The position numbers and the translations under genes are program-made. Shown one piece after another: positions 37,901 through 45,368 of a DNA stretch of 64,000 bases (its first letter is position 1; each line of letters opens with the position of its first letter). Source of the stretch: Tubiluchus corallicola. Taxonomy: Eukaryota > Priapulida > Priapulimorpha > Priapulimorphida > Tubiluchidae. The DNA is taken from contig JAQGDQ010000041.1 in the NCBI GenBank assembly GCA_030141605.1, positions 184,001 to 248,000 of the forward strand. Direction: 5' to 3'. The notes beneath the pieces are model-generated. The model worked only from the letters and a program-made list of their open reading frames with translations. It made no database searches and had not been told where the DNA came from.

Positions 37901-40900
37901 TTAAAGACAATAGCGATATAAATCAAGCATTTAACGATTTTTTTCGTCTTTCACGAATGTTCTGGATGCTCATGCACCTATAATTACATTAAGCAGGAAA
38001 CAAACAGTTACATTTCAAAAACCCTGGCTTACATCTGGCATACTTACGTCTATCAAGATACGTAGTCGAATGTTCAAGACACATAAATTATCTAATTCTC
38101 TCTACAAGCAGCAACTTTATAGGGCCTACTCTAATAAATTAAATCATATAAAAGATTTAGCCAAAAAGAAATATTATGAATACCAGTTTCAAATTAATCA
38201 AAACAATGTTAAGAAAACCTGGACCATTATTAATAATATAATTGGCAGAAAAAACAAACAAATGCAAATTCCTAAGAAACTAGTGTACAATGGACATTCC
38301 TCATCTGATCCTGGAACTATTGCTAACATGTTCAATGAATTTTTCCAATCTGTGGGTAATAAAATGGCAGCTAATATCCCGCTTAATCCTAATGATTTTA
38401 GCACATACCTTTCGAATCCAAATTGCAACACCTTCTTTTTAAATCTAGTAGTAGGAATTGAAATAAAAACACTTATTAATAATCTCAGTGATTTAAAAGC
38501 AAATGGACCTGAAGACATTCCAATAAGAATCTATAAATTGACAAAAGACGTTATTACACCGATACTAGTTACTTTAATTAATAAGTCTTTCACAGAAGGC
38601 ATATTTCCCGAAATTTTGAAAATTTCCAAAATCATTCCTATTTATAAAGCAAGCTCGCCAGATAATCCATCAAACTACCGACCAATTTCTTTATTATCTC
38701 CTATTTCACTACTTTTTGAAAACATTCTTTACAAAAGGTTAATTTTGTTTCTAAACAACTCTAACGTCATAACAAAATACCAGTTTGGTTTTCGGAAAAA
38801 CCATTCGACGGCACTTGCTACAGCCGAAATAATTGATAATCTCCTATTTAATCTTGATAATAATACAATAACCTGTGGCATCTTTCTCGACTTATCTAAA
38901 GCTTTTGATTGTGTACAACATGACATTCTTTTGACCAAGATACAGCACTATGGCATTAGAGGCACCCCTTTTAATTTAATGAAATCGTATCTCAGTAACA
39001 GACGACAATTTACAATGGTAGGCAATGCTAAATCCACTCTTCTTAATGTCACGACGGGCGTACCACAAGGTTCTACACTGGGCCCCTTATTCTTTTTACT
39101 CTATATCAACGACCTCCCACAAGCAACTAATTTCACTGCACGTCTTTTCGCCGATGATACAAACCTTTTTTTAACTGGTCGTGAATTGCACTCACTTCAA
39201 ACTCAAGTTAATCTTGAATTAAAAAAGGTTGATACCTGGATGCAGACTAATAAGTTGTCAGTTAACTACACGAAAACCAAATATATGCTGATTGCAAAAA
39301 AACAAACAGATACGCATAACAATTTTACAGTAGAAATAAATGATAGGACAATCACACAAACTCACTACATAAAGTACTTAGGACTTCATATTGATAATAA
39401 ACTCTCGTGGAAGACGCACATACAAACCATTAATCAGAAAATTAGCAAAACATCTGGTATCTTTTTCAAACTCAATTTTTTGAGTACCTACATTCTGAAA
39501 ATTCTCTATTATTCCCTTATCTATCCATATCTCTATTATTGTATATTATCCTGGGGAACTGCCAGTGTCTCTTCACTCAAACCTTTGATAGTCGCACAAA
39601 ATAAAATTATCAAATGCATCACACGAGTAAAAAAGTTTGACCATGTCACACCATCTTATGTGCAGTTAAATTTACTCAAACTTAAAGATATTTACCAATT
39701 AGAACTTTTCAAATTCATGCATAAATACAGTTTTGGTACCTTGCCCGAACTATTTAAAAACTATTTCACCAGAATTGTAGAAATACATCACTATTCAACA
39801 CGTGCTGCTGCTAGAGGAGATTTTTATCAGGACAGATACTTCACTTCTTTTGGGCTAAGCACCTTAAAATATAACGGCACAGTGCTGTGGAATAAACTTC
39901 CAAGAGAATTCACTAGCAATTCCTTCTTTAGATCAGCTACTCGAAAATTTCGTTTACACTTACTTTCGCATTACTGTTCTTCATAAACTTACAGATATTT
40001 TTTCTATTTTGATAATTTGCAGCATACACAAATATGTGAAAATAGTGCTTTATGATAAAATAAATCTGTCACAAGTTTATTATCTAGGAAAATATCATAT
40101 TCGTGTATTTATTAGGATACGACTGCATGAATTGCAATCACAAATTAGTCAGCAGTATCAATTTTCGGTATATTACTCAAACTTAGCTGATCTTATTTAT
40201 TTTGCTTTTGTTTTGTTTATTAATCAGACACATTTGTTATTATTTTAATGCATGCATTTTGCAGTTAGGTTCAGTTCACTATTTTGAAAGTTTATTTAAA
40301 TTTCTGTTTGGCCAGCTTACTTTACACTTCATTTAATTTGTTTTTTATTATGTTCATTTAATATTATTGTTATTATTTTGCATGTTTTTCTCATTCTGAG
40401 TTATATATCATATTTTGATAGCTTCAGTGTCATCTCACTAATTACATACATCCATTGAAGGGTGGCTTGACTAGTTGACCTTCTTGGTCTTTCGCCATCC
40501 TATTTCCATTGTAATAACTAAACACATTTACTTGCTCAATTATATAATGAATATGGAAATAAAATGCACGTTTGAATTGAATTTGAATTGAATTGAATTG
40601 AATAGAACTGAAAGTACATTATTACTATTTTACTTAGCAACTTCATCTGTTTAAATTTCTCTAACATGTAATGGTAAACAAAAAGCAATTATAACTATAA
40701 CCCAAATAATGTGGAACAAATGAATATAAAAATGATCAAAATACAAACTGTCATATCGTCCATGTACAATTCAAAATGAGAAAAAAAGTCATTTAGCAAA
40801 ACTAAAATTTAAAATTACCTTTCAAACAGTGAATTAAATCATCTGTAAAATACATGCATTGAAAATATAACAAAAGTGTCTGAATAATAAACAAAGCAAA

Positions 40901-41609
40901 AAACAAATAAGATCAGCAAAGTTTGAGTCTTATAGTTATAGCAAAAACCGATACTGCTGGCTAATTTATCTGTAATTCATGCAATCCTATCTTAAAGTAT
41001 ACATGGATATGATATTTCCCGAAAATACGATAACATATTTGTGAGCTCAGAATAACAAAAAAATAAAAATAACTCTCGAATTTATGAAGAGCAGTAATGA
41101 GAATTTACAGTGTAAAGCGAAATTTCGAGTAGCTAATCTAAAAAAGGAATTGCTAGTGAATTCTCTTGGAAGTTTATTCCATATCAAAGAGGTGCTTATA
41201 ACCCAAATGAAGTAAGGTATCTGTCCTGATAGATATCTCCTCTAGCAAGCAGCACATGTAGAATAGTGATGAATTTCTGGTGAAATAGTTTTTGCATAAT
41301 TCGGGCAAGGTACCAACTTTTAGTCGATTAGTCCGCCACATTTACAAAACATGTACATGTATGTATTATATATAATATTGTAAATGTTACAAGTGCTCAT
41401 GTAGCTGCTAACCGATAAGTCCCAGTACGTAACTACCGAAGCCTTGCAACGACGATAATATTAATAGTTTTAATACATTAACACTAACAGTACGCAACTG
41501 CCTTCCTAGGATCCTTGACTTTATTTTTCTAAAAATGACTACAAGTAGAAACAATAAAAGGCAATTATGCACAAACCTCAAATAATTCTTCTGCACTGTC
41601 CCCACTCAT
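23581..41609 (-). CDS. Chromodomain protein with C-terminal membrane anchor
   Basis: Minus-strand exons are 41577-41609 (proposed first), 29165-29329, 25875-26003, 25197-25409 and 23581-23781. All junctions are phase 0, giving about 246 residues. Residues 9-60 form a chromodomain (ELFEVERILDARF, then YLVRWKGYDSEEDSWEP). The three aromatic-cage positions that bind methyl-lysine in HP1/MPP8 are filled: Phe of LFE from exon 1, Trp and Tyr of RWKGY. Next comes a basic, Ser/Thr-rich linker (KRSSRRSTSRTK) and a second linker with an acidic patch (DVSDSDMEDL) and lysine clusters. A single ~20-residue hydrophobic segment (IFIVTIFMCLCAVTIAVL) then leaves about 20 residues (with HRYK and WVRP) after it. 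This suggests a tail-anchored inner-nuclear-membrane chromatin tether. I do not recognise a named orthologue. The exon 25875-26003 acceptor is a NAGNAG, so it may start at 26000. Exons 2-5 are firmer than exon 1. Similarly placed tethers such as nematode CEC-4 are analogous, not shown homologous. Confidence 0.78.
26433..26874. mobile_element. MITE with CCGTATTTTCCCGTGTATAA ends
   Basis: The left end CCGTATTTTCCCGTGTATAA (from 26435) and its inverse at the right end (to 26872) match over about 27 bp, including the AGAGACC extension. TA dinucleotides flank both ends and may be the target duplication. An additional GGTCTCTTATAC copy lies inverted just inside the left end, giving a subterminal hairpin. 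Interior about 380 bp without a transposase frame. In an intron of the chromodomain gene. Confidence 0.7.
27418..27470 (+). mobile_element. Solo terminus of a pogo/Tigger-like element with a C homopolymer
   Basis: TACAGTCCAACCTCATTATA resembles the left terminus of the complete element at 27935-28802. It is followed by a 15-bp C run at 27447-27461. No partner end is visible, so it is a fragment. Confidence 0.45.
27935..28802. mobile_element. pogo/Tc1-mariner-like nonautonomous element with TA target duplication
   Basis: The termini CAGTCTAACCTCGTTATCTC (27935) and its inverse ending GGTTAGACTG (28802) are flanked by TA on both sides (27933-27934 and 28803-28804). Subterminal GGCGAGA-type motifs recur near both ends (27985-28005, 28672-28785), as expected of transposase binding sites. 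There is no transposase frame in the 868 bp. Termini of this type are known from pogo/Tigger-group elements. It lies within the intron between chromodomain exons 2 and 3. Confidence 0.8.
29536..29556 (-). CDS. Alternative candidate first coding exon of the chromodomain gene
   Basis: An ATG with six more codons (MAFKHLL) ends at a good GTGAGT donor and joins exon 29165-29329 in phase 0 across only about 200 bp. It would give HLLVERILD and lack the aromatic residue two before the Val, which the far exon at 41577-41609 supplies. It is less likely than the far exon, or could be an alternative promoter product. Confidence 0.3.
30147..30152 (-). terminator. Polyadenylation signal for RINT1
   Basis: AATAAA on the minus strand, about 185 bp after the RINT1 stop codon in AT-rich sequence. 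It gives the gene its own short 3' UTR within the surrounding intron. Confidence 0.5.
30336..32732 (-). CDS. RINT1: RINT1/TIP20-family tether, intronless
   Basis: RINT1 joins ZW10 and NAG in the NRZ complex, which tethers COPI vesicles at the ER, and it also affects checkpoint and centrosome function through RAD50. One uninterrupted frame encodes 798 residues (human about 792). The N-terminal third is coiled-coil. The RINT1/TIP20 domain fills the rest, with family blocks KRFRYHFCGKKLTN, KPEWYMTQ, CAETFMTLM, ILNAVNYI, NHFNEGGATQFQYDMTRGLF and RPENYFKDIKEGCL. An ATG at 32765 would add 11 residues. I prefer 32732 because it has a better context (AAAATGG) and starts MAASDGE. An acidic insert (LLSEDEDEED) precedes the C-terminal third. 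It has no introns although neighbouring genes are split, so it may be a retrogene. It lies on the same strand inside the proposed first intron of the chromodomain gene. An acceptor-like CTGTTTTAG just upstream could end a 5' UTR intron. Confidence 0.95.
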   Translation of the reverse strand: MAASDGEISSLSSVISAINAQFGEDIKLLNQSRKVLNKISKRKQMLETKFGLVRNPNIEHVEISTIGDTLSQAELAVSNICTLSSRQESVLLSINAHVDNAQPVLEEMGKKLELMDALERYSQYFEWILKVDECNEAIQSALLIKADDRASTSFAQLANFNKVLQGSSCTNLVCFVNETVLLWYNILLDKFGVQFEELLSALNWPTVKIAEVAGNQKSVTKLLQADIDQKLELLFTYLLQVELPQVLINDEPVISTVYPTWRPLCLPMQLLLKPLAKRFRYHFCGKKLTNNIAKPEWYMTQALTWIKDNSNFIHQKIQPMFNKNGLKSTEATTEFMRGIVQLVVEKLILDFSKLEDDTNFFHTVDEALLFDKELRQLDYPSHLPSCSHILCDKVIFTRWLHLEGQVASRKMDAMLDASSAWNLHYGSVNDVDDTKIPECAETFMTLMTIITERYKYLPSPLHTLQFLDLQLDLLSEFHQRLVQVKRTLPHLNSNYCKILNAVNYIITILTKWCDLAEFIWLQHYKENYEGFHDSSLPLLSEDEDEEDPVVEETDGAAFSSTRSTSLSSVKKLSLGQVIGDVDPGKLGYVEGAVFDNIVKLYAHVRNEMIENVLKTVMFDVKARNKPYRNDHWRTMPQPTEYLKMTISDSACGLLLVIKDRLHLLEEQLCHLVFLEVWQRFAELLNKYVFEEVICTNHFNEGGATQFQYDMTRGLFPLFGEYTQRPENYFKDIKEGCLLLTLRAGSALLLKDVLYNALHKSSLDNTAIVDPVAVLHELGVFKFTPDQAELVLYRRLDLS
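32766..35700. other. Noncoding region between RINT1 and the retrotransposon
   Basis: The RINT1 promoter must lie at the left end. The rest is AT-rich with no supported gene. It contains a short ATACCA repeat near 34486-34505 and the CT/AG microsatellite listed separately. The retrotransposon's 5' boundary is not defined and may lie a few hundred bases before 35700. Confidence 0.4.
34911..34986. repeat. Palindromic (CT)n-(AG)n microsatellite
   Basis: A pure (CT)n run to 34960 switches directly to (AG)n at 34961-34986. The two halves are reverse complements and could form a hairpin of about 26 bp. Confidence 0.9.
35745..36638 (+). CDS. Retrotransposon ORF1: coiled-coil nucleic-acid-binding protein
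   Basis: 297 residues. An acidic N-terminal region is followed by a long coiled coil (about residues 65-145, charged heptads such as KLEKTIKDKDLEIDSLDQ). The C-terminal domain begins at YSRRDCIEISGVP and includes AHRLPPPKRGGIPKIVVKF. This C-terminal type is common in ORF1 of CR1/Jockey-group elements and resembles the FP-protein C-terminal family. It probably binds element RNA as a chaperone and multimer. It ends 46 bp before the ORF2 start. Confidence 0.8.
   Translation: MSTGTRSRARLLTVLGDVVTQATPEMGNEYEINSHHAEDEDHSPESECGIEDTEDFDLQATLKVLVKQVKAVNHKVTRIDKKTEDIEKSQQFISDSFETMKHELASARQEINILKTKNNALSATVEKLEKTIKDKDLEIDSLDQYSRRDCIEISGVPLTKDENVSDIVLSIALNMDIPLDRNDISTAHRLPPPKRGGIPKIVVKFTRRLVCDQFYDSRKKAGKTGHLTSATYTVDNQIYINELLTTKRRTLFLKCLEFKRNHNYKYIWIKYGRIFIRASDNSNTVEVQREDDLNTLK
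36685..37983 (+). pseudogene. Retrotransposon ORF2, N-terminal part: PHD-like finger and AP endonuclease
   Basis: This part opens with a zinc-finger-like segment (CTFC, FCDIC, WTHLKC, YYCLKC spacing, residues about 5-57). An exonuclease-endonuclease-phosphatase domain follows with FVHMNTNSL, VIAISETRI, GVIYRHPN, YVCGDINIDLL and a terminal SDHLPVF, which carry the expected Asn, Glu, Asp/Asn and Asp-His catalytic residues. The endonuclease would nick target DNA to prime reverse transcription. The frame ends prematurely at 37983. The continuing sequence shifts frame near 37940-37953, close to a T homopolymer, and is open in the frame of the next entry. Confidence 0.85.
38070..39986 (+). pseudogene. 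Retrotransposon ORF2, C-terminal part: reverse transcriptase
   Basis: This is the continuation of ORF2 after the frameshift. The open sequence extends slightly upstream of the first Met at 38070. Reverse transcriptase blocks in order are SNYRPISLLSPISLLFE, YQFGFRKNHST, FLDLSKAFDCVQHDILL (first catalytic Asp), GVPQGSTLGPLFF, FADDTNLF (catalytic Asp pair) and KYLGLHIDNKLSW. The usual C-terminal blocks follow, including LYYCILSWG and WNKLPREF. Length and motif spacing are normal. Apart from the single frameshift, no stop interrupts the 638-residue frame. Confidence 0.9.
40620..41325 (-). mobile_element. 5'-truncated inverted copy of the same retrotransposon family
   Basis: The minus strand from about 41325 down matches the end of ORF2 and the 3' UTR of the adjacent element. 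Examples are GTLPEL-KNYFTR, WNKLPREFTSNSFFR, and UTR blocks such as 'aaatatcatat', 'gcatgaatt' and 'gctgatcttattt'. Frameshifts and divergence are greater than in the intact element. The two copies sit tail to tail, forming an imperfect inverted repeat. Confidence 0.8.
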
Positions 41610-41689
41610 TTCTTCATTAATATTTATCGCTGATTTTGTTTTAACACTGATCTTTACCGATAACCGCCATTATGTTTAAATTGAGCAAT

Positions 41690-41726
41690 AGCGTGCGCTA
41701 TTGTAACGCTCGTTACTTACGTCATT
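41690..41726 (-). promoter_or_regulatory. Candidate promoter of the chromodomain gene: CRE-like site and palindrome
   Basis: Upstream of the proposed first exon is TTACGTCA (41717-41724; TGACGTAA on the minus strand), close to the ATF/CREB site. Beside it is the near-palindrome CAATAGCGTGCGCTATTG (about 41686-41703). Local CpG content is higher than in the surroundings. Pattern match only. Confidence 0.35.
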
Positions 41727-42080
41727 TGCCACGACAACTACATGGACAAAAACTTAAAGCAAAAGAAAATATTTTTCAAAAAAATAAAGGTTAAAAATCA
41801 TATTGAAACTTTATATAACTTACATGCTGTACTAATAACTAAAAGTCATTGCATATAGAGCTTGCATTAGGATTAAGGTAGTATAAAACTTGTAAATTCG
41901 TACTCCATTAAGTGCTAGGCAGTAGGCACAGCCATTAACAGTGTCATTTGAAACAAGTTTATTTAAAAAGCATTACATAAAGTTTGGAAAATATTTAGAT
42001 TATTCGTAGCACACACTTCGCTAACTGAGCAAGAGTTTAAATTACTTTTTGTTGTTAATAATATTAATAATATCAGAGTT

Positions 42081-42095
42081 ATGATGATGATGATG

Positions 42096-42138
<43 letters not shown>
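42081..42138. repeat. (GAT)n/(AAT)n microsatellite
   Basis: Five GAT units lead into a pure AAT/TAA run to about 42138, ending against the tRNA-like sequence at 42148. Confidence 0.9.
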
Positions 42139-42140
<2 letters not shown>

Positions 42141-42147
42141 TCAGATC

Positions 42148-42600
42148 TGATGGTTTAGTCTAGTGGTAACGTGGCAGGTTGTGAGTTCGATACAGCAAAT
42201 TCGATTCGAACGAGTTTTTTATTCGAATTCGATTCGAACCTAAAATTAAAGATTTTAATGAATCAGCACTTCAACCACATACGTTATTTTATCATTAAGA
42301 TGTTTTAAACATCATGCAGTTCGCACAATTTAGTAGCGATTTCGATTTGATAATATTAAACTACTTATAAGAGGTTTTATATTGCAGAACAAAATCGTGT
42401 AATAGAGCCTATGCTTATGATCTTCGTAAAACTGCTTTTTGCTGATTAAGGGTTCAAAAACTTGTTCGAAATCTTTCAAACTGTATTCAAATTCGAAGTA
42501 CTGAAATTCGGTTTGATTCGAGTTCGAGTTATATAGTTGTTGTTTGTTACTTACAGTCAGTTCAAAAGTTTTAGACTTATATAAATTGTTGATCCAAAAA
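42148..42600 (+). mobile_element. tRNA-like head followed by a TTCGAA-rich dispersed repeat
   Basis: 42148-42192 has an A-box-like TGGTTTAGTCTAGTGG and a B-box-like GAGTTCGATAC, as in tRNA-derived SINE heads. From about 42195 the sequence (ATTCGAATTCGATTCGAACC, then 'gcagttcgcacaatttagtagcgatttc') is related to 61085-61575, which shares the block order. It ends near 42530 with another TTCGAA-rich block in inverse orientation. Confidence 0.5.
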
Positions 42601-42719
42601 GCCAAATTTAAATAAACATTCTTATTATTATAGTTCTTGAAGAAGATTGGAGGGGGGCACAGCACAAGCTTGTCCAAGCTTACAGCCCCAGTTATCGGAG
42701 CCACCAATTACATTACCAT

Positions 42720-43420
42720 TAGATGAAGTTGATGGTCATCAGTAAGTATCAGTAAGAATCTAGCATCAGCTAAACTTAAAGTGATTATGTTTTTTGATGA
42801 ATCAGTATTGCACACTGGGATAACAATGTAGTGCCGTCTTACTAGATGGTGCAAATATCTTAAATTATTAAGAATTTTCTTTAAGCATAATGCTAAGTAA
42901 CATATTGCTTCCTGCGACTAGTTCCTCGCTGTTGCGTGCGCTTCCCCATTTGTTAGTTAGATGCATGAGCACTAATACTTGCATTTTGGAAATGTGTTGC
43001 ATAAAAACACGTGTTCAGAGATGTTCGCTTGTGATGTAGTGCATACACTTGAGAGCTCATGCGTGAACACAGCAGTAAATTTGAAGTATGAACATTTTTC
43101 TTAAAATTTGCCAATTTTTTATATCACACTGTACAATAGCACTATGCTTCAATTTTTGCTTTCACAAACACATGCGACACACTCGTGTAATGTTTGTGCT
43201 GTTTAAAATTATGTTCGGTTGTGATGTCATCACTAGTCAGGCTCACATACCATTAGCTAAATTATTATTTAATTATTAGAAATGCCTTTGTAGTATTATT
43301 GGTGTTAAAAAGTGAATTTTATATCGCACTTCAAAATGGGTTAGTATATGAAAAATTATCCTGTTTTCCCTTTAAGTCAGTACGTGTCTTTCTAGTCGAC
43401 TGTGTATGCAGACCAGGACA
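42720..43420. other. Intergenic, nothing recognised
   Basis: AT-rich sequence. Short open frames lack family motifs and no repeat structure is evident. Confidence 0.35.
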
Positions 43421-43853
43421 CTTTAGTCGCTGACAATAAGGAACATTTTTCAAACTATTTGCCATTCTCGTAACCTTTCTTTGGACAACCTCGATCAAAC
43501 ATTATCTCTTTAATTAAGTATGGATTCCAGACAGGACTAGTGCATGGATTCTAGATAAGCAATTTTCGGTTATGTATGTGCATCACTTCATATAGTTACC
43601 ATCACATATTTCTTTCTATTCTCCTTCAAATTTCTTTTCTGCTACTTTACTCCCCCTTTTCTTTTCTCAATCGATATTAATTTGGGGTGCTCGCAACAAG
43701 TAACTTCTTAAGCAACCCGTTCATATAGGCATGCAGCTTGGCACTTTAGGCGTATAATAAACATGTTATTACTAATGCATAAGTGTTTGTAGCACTATAT
43801 GCTGTATTGATTGTTATGAATGTATTTAATAATAAATCAAATCAAATCAAATA
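43420..43853 (+). mobile_element. Probable 3' UTR and tail of a truncated non-LTR retrotransposon
   Basis: The sequence ends in 'aataaatcaaatcaaatcaa' (43831-43853), a pentamer-repeat tail of the kind that closes CR1/L2-like elements. The preceding ~400 bp is noncoding. The left boundary is a guess. Confidence 0.4.
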
Positions 43854-43884
43854 CAGATTATTATTTAATTAAACTCAAATGGCA

Positions 43885-44270
43885 TCGACATACTAGAGTT
43901 GAGCATTATCTAAAAAAGCGAATTTGAATTGAACCGAATTTGTAACTTTCGAATTGAAATCAAAACGAATTTCAAAATTTTTTGGGATCTGAGGCCAATT
44001 CAGCTGTCAAGATTTTTGAATAAATTTTCAAGTAGCTAAAAAAATGATTTCACAAAGATGATGTACATTACTTGATTTTTTGCAGTAAAAATACTATTAA
44101 TTTGTTTAAAAATTATTGTGCACAGAAAATCATGGCTAAATTGTGTTGAATGTGTGCTGTTTCAAACGTTTTAATTATAAAGAATGTGTGCAGTTGAAGT
44201 GCATGCTGAAATATTCGAATCTACAATTTTTAGTTCGAGATCGACGCTGACCCCCCCCCCCCCCCCCCCA
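43885..44270. repeat. TTCGAATT-rich repeat, diverged copy, plus C19 homopolymer
   Basis: AATTTGAATTGAACCGAATT and CTTTCGAATTGAAATC near 43920-43970, with an 'atattcgaatctac' block near 44215, resemble the ends of the repeats at 42195-42600 and 61085-61575. A run of 19 C follows at 44251-44269. The relationship is looser than between the other two copies. Confidence 0.35.
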
Positions 44271-45368
44271 TTATTATGCAGCAGTAAATTTTGTGATTAT
44301 TGTTTTAAAGTTTATAACTATATTTTTCTGTAAAAAATACCTTGTTTCGTTGTTTCCACTGTGTCTTCTTCATTTAATTATATAGGTACAATCCATAATA
44401 GCTAGGGATCACTGTGCAAGACATGTAATCACCTTTTAGGCCGTTATTATGTTTGTAAAAGCAGTCAAAATGCCAATTGTGAAAGAATTCTTAATTCTTT
44501 CGCAGAAGCTTTCATCCGTCACAGATGTGTCATAAATTTGATATAGAAGATCTTAGGTATATCAATTTGCTATCAGCTGATTTGCTTGTGAACAATCCTG
44601 ATGAAATATTTTGCATTTGTAATTGAGCAAACTTATAATGAATCTCTTAATTACAAACTCACACTAAACTCAATACAACTTGTACTTTACCAATTCTACC
44701 AAAATGTATGCTGCTGCCCGCAGATGGCAACCTCTGTAGAGCATTTGTTCTTGTCAGTCTCGTACTCCGCTTGTACAATATGTGCAATGTAGAATTTTTA
44801 TTTTGTTTAATTAATTTTTTATTTGTCGGAAAACAGCTGTCGACTAACGTTACCTTTTGAAATAATTTGACAATAAACTTTTTGCAACTGGTGAAGTCGG
44901 TGAGGAACGCAAACTTCTGAGAAACATTAAGAATTTTTTAAGAGTTAATGTTTATTCTGAGTTCTTTTATGGTTATGACCATGGCAAATACAAGAAGAGC
45001 ACTATCTTACTTTCAGCGGTCATAACTGCTTGTTTTGTACTTAATTGGTTTGAGTGTAATAAATTTTACTGTTCGAGGGTGGATTTATAACATGCACCGA
45101 AATAAATATAACTGTTCGTATGGCAGTAAATTGTTTAAAATGACGGTGCGCACTAAAAATGGGATTTCTACACACCTGTGACGTTTCACTCGTCGTCAGT
45201 TGTCGGAGCCTACGGGAGTCGGGAACTGTGTTCGTGGGATTGAAGTGTTTGCACAGTTTTGCAGTTATTTTCGATCGATTCGTGTGATTTGAATTCCAAA
45301 ACGAAAACTTTTTATTTCTTAGTGCACCAATTAAAAAAGTAGCTGGAGAGTTAGGAAATTGTTTGATT

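Larger units (their letters stand above)
35700..40612 (+). mobile_element. Nearly intact non-LTR retrotransposon (CR1/Jockey-group type)
   Basis: Two open reading frames in the usual order (ORF1, then PHD-endonuclease-reverse transcriptase) are followed by about 580 bp of 3' UTR ending in TTGAA/AATTG tandem repeats at about 40568-40605. Short terminal repeats in place of poly(A) are typical of CR1-like clades. ORF2 is broken by one frameshift. The 5' boundary and target duplication were not determined. The low level of damage indicates recent insertion. Confidence 0.88.
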
